Assembly: GCF_002914585.1 (NCBI RefSeq)
Contig: NZ_PDDM01000006.1
Location: 1 to 64,000, forward strand
Length of the DNA: 64,000 bases
From: Pseudanabaena sp. BC1403
GTDB lineage: Bacteria > Cyanobacteriota > Cyanobacteriia > Pseudanabaenales > Pseudanabaenaceae
Direction: 5' to 3'
In this document: piece after piece, positions 8,562 to 15,196 of the stretch
Layout of the letters: every line of letters begins with the position of its first letter
Numbering within the stretch: the stretch's first letter is position 1
Position numbers and translations under genes: made by a program
The notes under the pieces: generated by a model
The model's database searches: none
Told to the model about the DNA's origin: nothing
Seen by the model: only the letters and a program-made list of their open reading frames with translations

Positions 8562-9002
8562 ATGAATACTTGTTTAAATACTTTTTCTATCTCCCTGAAA
8601 CATTCTATGCTGCTGCTCGCTGTCCTGCCAGTGGCATTATTGCCAGCCACCGCAGTCCAAGCTCAAGTTGCCATTCCAGATAGACAAGGCAACTACTACA
8701 GAAATGAAACTAACGTACAAGCCAAAAGATCATCTAGATATGGCACTGGTTCGCTCTGGCAGGTAATAGTTGACGGTCTCAATTGTCGTCAAGATCCCAG
8801 TCTAGATAGTCCCGTACATCGTACTTATTTAGCTGATGATCTTTTAGAAGTACAAATCTATAGAGGCGGATCTGATGAAGTTTTAATAAATCCCCTCGAT
8901 CAAAATGGTAGACCTTGGATGCCTGTTCGTGATGGAAATTCATCGGAAGGAGCCTGTTATGTGAGGGCTAATAGTCGATTTATTCGACCAGTAGTTCAGT
9001 AA
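8562..9002 (+). CDS. Hypothetical secreted protein, possibly SH3-like
   Basis: 146 aa. The N-terminus has a basic start and hydrophobic core (MLLLAVLPVALLPATAVQAQ), with likely signal cleavage after AVQA. The mature part contains VIVDGLNCRQDPSLDSPVHRTY, the layout of bacterial SH3-type domains (LNCRxxPS), plus two cysteines that could form a disulfide (GLNC and GACY). The substrate is unknown. It diverges from xseA with only 32 nt between the starts. Confidence 0.75.
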   Translation: MNTCLNTFSISLKHSMLLLAVLPVALLPATAVQAQVAIPDRQGNYYRNETNVQAKRSSRYGTGSLWQVIVDGLNCRQDPSLDSPVHRTYLADDLLEVQIYRGGSDEVLINPLDQNGRPWMPVRDGNSSEGACYVRANSRFIRPVVQ

Positions 9003-9102
9003 AACAAGATTTACGTTGCTTTGAACAACTCTTTTCCTGTTGATCATGACTGGCGATCGCTTAATAGACACGAGAAAGAAAACTAAAACCCAAGAAAGCA
9101 CT

Positions 9103-9120
9103 TAGAGCATATTTGCTCTA
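9103..9120. promoter_or_regulatory. Candidate operator palindrome upstream of the Rrf2 gene
   Basis: The perfect dyad TAGAGCA-TATT-TGCTCTA lies 75 nt before the GTG start of the Rrf2-family gene. Rrf2 proteins bind such dyads and often control themselves; its use here is inference. Confidence 0.35.
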
Positions 9121-9195
9121 AATTTACAGTGACATACCGTAGTATCATAGGACTCAGTTAAGAAAAATGTATTTAAACAAGAATTACGGTCTGCT

Positions 9196-9636
9196 GTGGA
9201 ACTTTCTTTAAAGAGTGAATACGCAATCTTGGCTATGCTTGAGCTAGCTAACCATTTTGATATCGATCAGCCTCTCCAGATTCGTCAAATTGCGAACCAA
9301 CAAAATATTCCAGATCGCTATTTAGAGCAGTTGCTAGCAACTTTAAAACGGCAGGGTTTAGTCAAAAGTCAGCGCGGCGCAAAGGGTGGATACATCCTAG
9401 CCCGAGATCCATGGGAAATCAGTTTATTAGAAATTATTCGTGGCATCGAAGGTTACGATCCGATCGCAGAAAAAAGCAGTAAATCGGGTAATGAAAGTGC
9501 TTCTCTTTCGGTAATTCATGAGGTATGGGAATCAGCGCAAAAGGCAGCTTCTAATGTGTTGGATGGCTGTACGCTGAAGGATTTATGCGATCGGCAACGT
9601 CAACGCCAAATCTCCACAACTATGTATTACATCTAG
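9196..9636 (+). CDS. Rrf2-family transcriptional regulator
   Basis: A 146-aa winged-helix regulator that begins with MELSLKSEYAILAMLELA, typical of the family. Recognition helix region: IRQIANQQNIPDRYLEQLL; wing: GLVKSQRGAKGGYIL. Cysteines are limited to GCTLKDLC near the C-terminus, so a labile Fe-S cluster is possible but the three-cysteine IscR spacing is not complete. The opening resembles the cyanobacterial Slr0846 type linked to iron and photosystem genes; that assignment is tentative. Start is GTG. A perfect dyad lies 75 nt upstream. Confidence 0.88.
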   Translation: MELSLKSEYAILAMLELANHFDIDQPLQIRQIANQQNIPDRYLEQLLATLKRQGLVKSQRGAKGGYILARDPWEISLLEIIRGIEGYDPIAEKSSKSGNESASLSVIHEVWESAQKAASNVLDGCTLKDLCDRQRQRQISTTMYYI

Positions 9637-9642
9637 TCCATT

Positions 9643-9745
9643 ATACCAATTCACAAAAGTGTGACAACACTTCTGTGAGTTAAAAACCAAACCCTATAAG
9701 GGTTTTAAAAACACAAAGTGGCTGCGCCACTTTATGTTTTGGTAT
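9643..9745 (+). repeat. Three-hairpin 103-bp element, copy 1
   Basis: The ends are ATACCAA and TTGGTAT. Inside are three dyads: TTCACAAAAGTGT/ACACTTCTGTGA, CCCTATAAGGG, and CACAAAGTGGC-TGC-GCCACTTTATG. Length and layout match the copies at 10023 and 13488. Confidence 0.85.
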
Positions 9746-9756
9746 TAAATCTAATA

Positions 9757-9851
9757 GACTTAAGTACTTGTATAAAATAAATCACCCAAATTTGTAGGGT
9801 TGTGCCCCCGAGTGGGGGCACAACCCTACAAATTTGGGTTTGTAATTAATT
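9757..9851 (+). repeat. 95-bp dispersed element, copy 1
   Basis: It begins GACTTAAGTACTTGTA, carries a long hairpin (AAATTTGTAGGGTTGTGCCC and inverse) and ends in TTTGTAATTAATT. Similar copies lie at 48107-48198 and, inverted, at 30944-31034. Confidence 0.8.
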
Positions 9852-10022
9852 AAATCCAACTACTACAACCATCCATATTTTTAGTTAGCATTTTTTGCGA
9901 TCGGCAATGGTTTGTCTTGAAAATTGATATTAGGCGATAAACAGAAAAAGCTAAGAATAAAAAGAGCCAAACTACCTAAATGTAGATATAGCAATGTAAG
10001 CTTTATGTCCTAGCTATCTCTT

Positions 10023-10125
10023 ATACCAATTCACAGAAGTGTTGCCACACTTTTGTGAATTAAAAAGCAAACCCTGTAAGGGTTTTAAAAACACAAAGTG
10101 GCGTAGCCACTTTGTGTTTTGGTAT
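10023..10125 (+). repeat. Three-hairpin 103-bp element, copy 2
   Basis: Same ends and length as copy 1. The third hairpin reads AAAGTGGCGTAGCCACTTT, with changes on both arms relative to copy 1 that keep the pairing. Confidence 0.85.
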
Positions 10126-10200
10126 TACATTGCTATAAAAGAGAAATATCCGTTCACAGTCATAATTATTTAGATATTTTGGGATTAACTATCGCCAATA

Positions 10201-10259
10201 TAAAACCCTAAAAAGCTAATAGCGGCGCTAAGCTCTGCTATTAGCTTTTTAGGGTTTTA
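10201..10259. repeat. Perfect 23-bp-arm palindrome
   Basis: TAAAACCCTAAAAAGCTAAT... and its exact inverse enclose a 13-nt loop containing GGCGCTAAGC. It stands about 200 nt upstream of the 10460 gene, far from any stop codon. Confidence 0.8.
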
Positions 10260-10459
10260 TGCACCTAATATGGTTAGCGATCGCTATAACATGATTACTA
10301 TACCTGCTACGATATAATGGATAAAATCACTAGAAAGCTTGCCTAGAATGCACTTTAATGGGGCTTTCCGAAAACCCTATAAAACATTTATTGCAAGAAG
10401 ATTTCAAGACTTTTTGAGCTAATATCCCAACAGGTCTAAATATTGGAGTTGATGAAGTT

Positions 10460-11899
10460 ATGCAACCGCAGTATTCAACTTATCGAACATTACTTGCCCC
10501 CGTTTCGGGGCAAGGAATTTCTGAAGCGGAAGCAAAGGATATCTTGCGGCAAATACTTCCTCATTTAAGCAAATTGCATGATTGCCAACAATCACATGGC
10601 TCCATCTCTCTAGATACAGTTGCATATGATTACAGCAGTATGGAGATTATACTGCTAGGTGCTAATGGAACAAATAATCCAATTTATTTAGCCCCAGAAG
10701 TTTTGCAAACGCAACAAGCTACACCCACAGCCGATATTTATGCGATCGGTGTAGTAATCATAGTGTTACTAACAGGCTTCCCCCCTCAAGCGCTAAAAGT
10801 ACAAAACGGTACATGGAATTGGCAACAGCTTTGCAATGTAAGTGATAAGTTTACACAAATTCTAAATATTGCTCTTTTGGATGAGCCTGACCTGCGCTAT
10901 GTCAATGCAGGACAAATGCTGAAATCTCTACAACCAATTATTAATCCTTCCGAACCTACGATCAGTTCACTAACTAACGATTATGGCACACTGTTATTTT
11001 CGCCTACCCTCCTTAAAGTCATCTCATCGAGACAATTTTCGTCGCCATTGCCGTTGTCTCCTGAATCACCTTCTTCAGAACCATTGAATTCAGAACAATT
11101 AAATTCAGAATCAAATTATAGTCATAGAACAAAAAAACTTAAGGTAAATTTTTCCAGCACCCAAATTTACAGAAAAGCAAATACTTCTAAAAATCAATCC
11201 CAAGCGACTACCAAAGACATAATGCGAAAATTACTTACCATAATGTTAGGTATTGGAGTTATTGTTAGTAGTACATTTGGAGCATACTTTTATGCACGAT
11301 CCAAATCTGTGGATATTGCGAATAAAAATTTAGAACTTGCCAATGCCGCAAATCAATTAACAGAAAAAGAGATCGCGCTTACTAGTGAGATCGCGCTTAC
11401 TGATGAGGAGAGAAAGGCAGATGATGACGTAGACAAATTAATCTCTTTAGCCAAAGAAAAATATGAAAATACAGGTGGTTTGATAGAATCAAAAACGATG
11501 TTACAAGCGATTCCTCTTGACAGTCGTATGCGCTCAAAAGCTGACCAACTCTTGGCTCAATGGGAGCAAGATATCAAGAAGAACAGTGATCTTATCAAAA
11601 AAGCGGAGAGAGCGACAAAAGATGAAAAATGGCAAATCGCGATCGATATTGTCAAAGGTCTTTCGCCGACTCCTTATTGGCAGTTGCGTGGCAAGGAAAT
11701 TGCAGAAGAAGCGAAACAAAAGCTAGCCACTCCTACTATTGTTGCGCCATCATCTCAATCTGTCACATCTCCCTCGCCGAATGTAGATCCCCCTCGTAAC
11801 ACGCCTGCTGAAACATATACGCCTCCTGATGAAGCATATACGCCTCCTACTGAAAAGGAATCTCCACCCCTGCCACCAGCACCGCGTGTTGCTCAGTAA
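10460..11899 (+). CDS. Kinase C-lobe-like membrane protein, degenerate
   Basis: 479 aa. Residues 20-160 resemble only the C-lobe of a Hanks-type kinase: the HRD loop position reads HGSISLDTV, the activation region keeps YLAPEVL and PTADIYAIGVVIIVLLTG, but there is no glycine loop, no catalytic lysine and no DFG. It is therefore probably not a kinase but a scaffold or sensor. A membrane segment lies at about 257-278, followed by a charged coiled region with a duplicated EIALTSEIALTDEE and a proline-rich tail with YTPPDEAYTPPTE. It is followed by a TPR gene 72 nt downstream, probably in one operon. Confidence 0.75.
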   Translation: MQPQYSTYRTLLAPVSGQGISEAEAKDILRQILPHLSKLHDCQQSHGSISLDTVAYDYSSMEIILLGANGTNNPIYLAPEVLQTQQATPTADIYAIGVVIIVLLTGFPPQALKVQNGTWNWQQLCNVSDKFTQILNIALLDEPDLRYVNAGQMLKSLQPIINPSEPTISSLTNDYGTLLFSPTLLKVISSRQFSSPLPLSPESPSSEPLNSEQLNSESNYSHRTKKLKVNFSSTQIYRKANTSKNQSQATTKDIMRKLLTIMLGIGVIVSSTFGAYFYARSKSVDIANKNLELANAANQLTEKEIALTSEIALTDEERKADDDVDKLISLAKEKYENTGGLIESKTMLQAIPLDSRMRSKADQLLAQWEQDIKKNSDLIKKAERATKDEKWQIAIDIVKGLSPTPYWQLRGKEIAEEAKQKLATPTIVAPSSQSVTSPSPNVDPPRNTPAETYTPPDEAYTPPTEKESPPLPPAPRVAQ

Positions 11900-11925
11900 A
11901 ATTTCTACAAGCCTAAAACTTCAAA

Positions 11926-11955
11926 TCAAAATTTATCTGCTCAAAATTTATCTGC
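11926..11955 (+). repeat. 15-nt tandem duplication between two genes
   Basis: TCAAAATTTATCTGC occurs twice in direct succession in the short gap between the kinase-like gene and the TPR gene. Confidence 0.9.
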
Positions 11956-11971
11956 TCAAACAATAAAAATT

Positions 11972-13381
11972 ATGGCTTCTCACTCTTTAATTCTTCGGTC
12001 ATTAACTTATTGCTTGATTTTATCAGGTTGCACATTAGAATTTTTTTTTGCATTCACCGCTCAATCAGCTTATAGCCAAACACAGTCTTGTAATATTGGC
12101 TCAAATCCTAAGCATCCTGGTAATTACAAACTACTAGGCAGCATTTTTTTGGGCCAAAAACGATTTCAAAAAGCCCTCGATTGTTTTGAAATTGCTCTGC
12201 AAGATGAACGCGGAATTAAAGATCCAGAACTATGGAACAATCACGGTTTGGCGTTGGCTGGTCTCAAAAAATTTGATCAGGCGATCGCGTCCTACGATAA
12301 GGCATTGCAAATTAGTCCAGGGGCGACTTTTGTCGATCGCGTAGAGCCTCCATCAAAAGCAGAAGATTACTATCTGTGGTGGTTTAATCGCGGAACTGCA
12401 TTAGTTGATCTCAAGCGCTATGAAGAGGCGATCGTTTCTTTAGATGAATCTATAAAGATTAAACCTAACTATAGTTTTGTCTGGTTTTTTAGGGGACTAG
12501 CGTTGTTTCGATTAGAACGCTATGAAGAATCTCGGGCTGCCTACCGTCGTGCAGTTTTACTCTCTCCCAATACTCCCTACATCGCGTCTAAAGACTTAAT
12601 CAGCCTTCAAGACTATTTAGTTTACTACGGACAAGCTGAGGCAAAATCAAGACTAGGAAGCTATCAAGATACCATTCTAGCTTTTGAGCGTGGTCAAAAA
12701 ATTCGGCGTAGCAACCCTCAGATAAAGCTCATTGAAGACAAGAGTAGTGAAAATTTCTATGAGGCTTTTATTGATGGCATTCGATTGCTCGATCAAGGCG
12801 AAAACAAAAAAGCGTTAATTGCCTTTGAGCAATTGATTACTCAAAAACCTGATTATACCAATGCTTGGTTTGGGAAGGCTGATGCATTAACAGCCTTGGG
12901 ACTTTATCCAGAGGCAATATTAGCTTATGATCGGGTTATTGCCATCGAACCTGATGACTATGCCTCTTGGTATAAGAAGGGAAATGTACTGAGGAAAGTG
13001 AACCGTAAGGAAGAAGCGTTGCAAGCATACCAAACGGCTATAGAGTTATCAGGCGGATTCTCTGAAGTCTGGCACAATCGGGGCGTGATTTTCTACGATC
13101 TCAATAGAGATGCAGAAGCGATCAATGCTTATTCTCTCTCTCTAAAAGCAAACACTTTATGGGGAGGTATTGAAAGAATTGATACCCAATATGCATTAGC
13201 TGCGACCTTATACCGTGCAAAGCGTTATAGTGAGTCTCTTTTTGCTGTTGAGAAAGTACTACAAGAGCAGCCAACATACCAAGAAGCGCTGGAACTTCGT
13301 AAGTTGATCAAAAAAATCATGGGTTGCGATCGCACTAAAACACCATCTGAATGTAGCGTAGAACCTACTCCCTTGAAGTGA
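11972..13381 (+). CDS. Exported TPR-repeat protein
   Basis: 469 aa. The N-terminus is a signal sequence; LSGC at residues 17-20 could be a lipobox, although hydrophobic residues continue after it, so cleavage near AYSQ is an alternative. The rest is built from TPR units of about 34 aa, for example LWNNHGLALAGLKKFDQAIA, WWFNRGTALVDLKRYEEAIV, WFFRGLALFRLERYEESR, AWFGKADALTALGLYPEAIL and SWYKKGNVLRKVNRKEEALQ. It should be a protein-binding scaffold at the periplasmic face. Probably transcribed with the upstream kinase-like gene. Confidence 0.88.
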   Translation: MASHSLILRSLTYCLILSGCTLEFFFAFTAQSAYSQTQSCNIGSNPKHPGNYKLLGSIFLGQKRFQKALDCFEIALQDERGIKDPELWNNHGLALAGLKKFDQAIASYDKALQISPGATFVDRVEPPSKAEDYYLWWFNRGTALVDLKRYEEAIVSLDESIKIKPNYSFVWFFRGLALFRLERYEESRAAYRRAVLLSPNTPYIASKDLISLQDYLVYYGQAEAKSRLGSYQDTILAFERGQKIRRSNPQIKLIEDKSSENFYEAFIDGIRLLDQGENKKALIAFEQLITQKPDYTNAWFGKADALTALGLYPEAILAYDRVIAIEPDDYASWYKKGNVLRKVNRKEEALQAYQTAIELSGGFSEVWHNRGVIFYDLNRDAEAINAYSLSLKANTLWGGIERIDTQYALAATLYRAKRYSESLFAVEKVLQEQPTYQEALELRKLIKKIMGCDRTKTPSECSVEPTPLK

Positions 13382-13434
13382 ATAATTGGTGATGCACAGC
13401 AAATTCGCACATCATTAATTATTCACTTTATCCA

Positions 13435-13487
13435 AAAACCAAAAAGAGAGTTGCAGCGCAAAGCGCTGCAACTCTCTTTTTGGTTTT
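13435..13487 (+). terminator. Perfect 25-bp palindrome with AAA loop
   Basis: The arms AAAACCAAAAAGAGAGTTGC... and inverse enclose GC-AAA-GC. It directly abuts the third copy of the 103-bp element. Confidence 0.85.
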
Positions 13488-13590
13488 ATACCAATTCACA
13501 AAAGTGTGACAACACTTCTGTGAATTAAAAACCAAACCCTGTAAGGGTTTTAAAAACACAAAATGGCTGCGCCACTTTGTGTTTTGGTTT
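13488..13590 (+). repeat. Three-hairpin 103-bp element, copy 3
   Basis: It starts ATACCAATTCACAAAAGTGT and ends TTGGTTT, one base off the usual TTGGTAT. Together with the adjoining palindrome it fills most of the 344-nt gap; nothing else is recognisable there. Confidence 0.85.
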
Positions 13591-13725
13591 TATTTCTTAG
13601 CAATGTAGGCGATCGCTACAAAACAAAAATCAAGCTAAAGACCTATTAAGTAAAAGTACTTAGTTGCGCTAATCTAGATGTAGATTTGTAAAGTAACTCA
13701 TTCAGTATCCTAACCGCTTTGCCTG

Positions 13726-14433
13726 ATGACAACCTTAAACCTCCAGAAAACGCCTGCTAATCTGTTTTGTCATTCCCCGCACCCCCTTAAAGTTACAGCT
13801 TTTGGTGATAGTTTAATCTACGGCTATGGAGATCCTATAAATGGGGGCTGGGTTGAGCAACTAAGGAGACAATGGATGGCTACAGAACCTAGCCATGTTC
13901 TCTATAACCTAGGAGTACGCGGCGATACGGCGGCAATGGTCAATCAAAGATTAGAGCAAGAATTTTTGCTGCGGGGAGAACTTCGCAATAAGCGCCCCGA
14001 TTTGATGATCTTGTCTGTTGGGGTGAATGATTCACCACGAGTTGGCAAGCGATTGGGAAGAAACATGACGGATTGCGATCGCTTTACCTTAGAAATTGTC
14101 AATTTATTGGACAAAGCTCAGAGCCTCTGTCCAGTGATGTTTGTGGGGATGGTTCCTGTAGATGAGTTGAAAATGCCCTTTTTAGGTTGTATGCATTTCA
14201 ATCATGAGGATCAATTCCGCTACAAGGAAATCACAAAATCAGCTTGTCAAGTGCGAGATATTCCCTACTTAGATGTATTCGATCTGTGGCAAGAGCGCGG
14301 ACAAGATTGGATTTGCGATCGCTTATGTGAGGATGGATTGCATCCCAATTCTGAGGGTTATAGTGCGCTCTTTCAAGACATTCTCCACTGGCAATCACAG
14401 ATTCAATTGGAACAACTTGTATCCATATCGTGA
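13726..14433 (+). CDS. SGNH/GDSL-family hydrolase
   Basis: A probable esterase or lipase of 235 aa. Block I is TAFGDSLIYGYG with the nucleophile serine, block II includes LGVRGDTA, block III is SVGVNDSPR, and block V is EDGLHPNSEGY with the Asp-His pair. There is no signal peptide, so it should act in the cytosol. The natural substrate cannot be read from the sequence. A simple hairpin with a T-run follows. Confidence 0.88.
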   Translation: MTTLNLQKTPANLFCHSPHPLKVTAFGDSLIYGYGDPINGGWVEQLRRQWMATEPSHVLYNLGVRGDTAAMVNQRLEQEFLLRGELRNKRPDLMILSVGVNDSPRVGKRLGRNMTDCDRFTLEIVNLLDKAQSLCPVMFVGMVPVDELKMPFLGCMHFNHEDQFRYKEITKSACQVRDIPYLDVFDLWQERGQDWICDRLCEDGLHPNSEGYSALFQDILHWQSQIQLEQLVSIS

Positions 14434-14442
14434 AAAGTCTAT

Positions 14443-14479
14443 AAGATAAGATGTGGTGCTTTAAGCTACATCTCATCTT
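14443..14479 (+). terminator. Rho-independent terminator
   Basis: The arms AAGATAAGATGT and ACATCTCATCTT (one mismatch) are followed by a run of T, directly after the hydrolase gene. Confidence 0.7.
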
Positions 14480-14546
14480 TTTTGTGGTGTAAAGCCAGAT
14501 TTTATACGTGGTATGTTTAGATGTAGTATGGCGCAAAGGGTGAAGA

Positions 14547-15104
14547 ATGGTCACTATAACAGCAAAACCTACGAGCTTAGAGTCGTTTCTCAGTCTGCCT
14601 GAGACTAAGCCTGCTTCTGAATTTATTAATGGGCAAATCACTCAAAAACCTATGCCTCAAGGTAAACATAGCCTATTACAAGGTGCGCTTTGCCAAGCTA
14701 TTAACCAAGTAGCTCAATTTAAAAAGATGGCGATCGCTTTTCCAGAACTACGCTGCACTTTTGGAGGAGCATCGATCGTTCCAGATATATCAGTATTTCG
14801 CTGGGAGAGAATTCCGCGTGACAAGTCTGGTCAGGTATCTAACCGTTTTAAGCTTTATCCTGATTGGGCGATTGAGATTCTTTCTCCAGATCAAAGGCAA
14901 AACAAGGTTTTAGCAAATTTGTTGCATTGTATCGAGAATGGCACAGAATTAGGCTGGTTGCTTGATCCCAAAGATGAGAATATTTTGTTAATTTCTAGCG
15001 ATCGCCGCATTCAGATTTTTAAAGGTGCAGATATAATACCTGTTCTTGATGGAATTAATCTGGAACTAACGGCTGAACAAATTTTTGGATGGCTGAAGTT
15101 TTAG
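14547..15104 (+). CDS. Uma2/DUF820 family PD-(D/E)XK nuclease-like protein
   Basis: 185 aa. It has the family opening (SLESFLSLPETKPASEFINGQI) and the nuclease core: IVPDISVFRWERIP with the acidic residue, then DWAIEILSPDQRQNKV in place of the D/E-x-K pair, and WLLDPKDENILL after it. Such proteins are abundant in cyanobacteria, and their substrate is generally unknown. No partner gene is evident nearby. Confidence 0.85.
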   Translation: MVTITAKPTSLESFLSLPETKPASEFINGQITQKPMPQGKHSLLQGALCQAINQVAQFKKMAIAFPELRCTFGGASIVPDISVFRWERIPRDKSGQVSNRFKLYPDWAIEILSPDQRQNKVLANLLHCIENGTELGWLLDPKDENILLISSDRRIQIFKGADIIPVLDGINLELTAEQIFGWLKF

Positions 15105-15159
15105 GGCATATATGCAAAATCCTTGTAAGTATCTTGGCGTAACAGAGACTAAAGCCCAA

Positions 15160-15196
15160 AAATGTAAATTGCCCGCATAGCGGGCAATTTACATTT
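15160..15196. terminator. Palindrome overlapping the stop of the DUF4132-type gene
   Basis: AAATGTAAATTGCCCG-CATAG-CGGGCAATTTACATTT. It lies between the Uma2 gene and the convergent DUF4132-type gene and covers the latter's stop, so it could terminate both. Confidence 0.85.

Larger units (their letters stand above)
9637..10459. other. Repeat-filled intergenic region
   Basis: I see no convincing gene in these 823 bases. They hold two copies of the 103-bp three-hairpin element, one 95-bp element and one 23-bp-arm palindrome. The motif TATAGCAATGTAA occurs before the second 103-bp copy and its inverse TTACATTGCTATA directly after it. Confidence 0.8.

Noticed and set aside
9637-10459. CRISPR array or ncRNA cluster in the repeat-rich gap
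   Set aside because: The repeats are palindromic elements of about 100 bp without regular spacers, and the intervening sequence shows no conserved RNA I can name.
14231-14641. 136-codon minus-strand frame across the SGNH and Uma2 genes
   Set aside because: It overlaps two well-supported genes and a terminator, and shows no motif.
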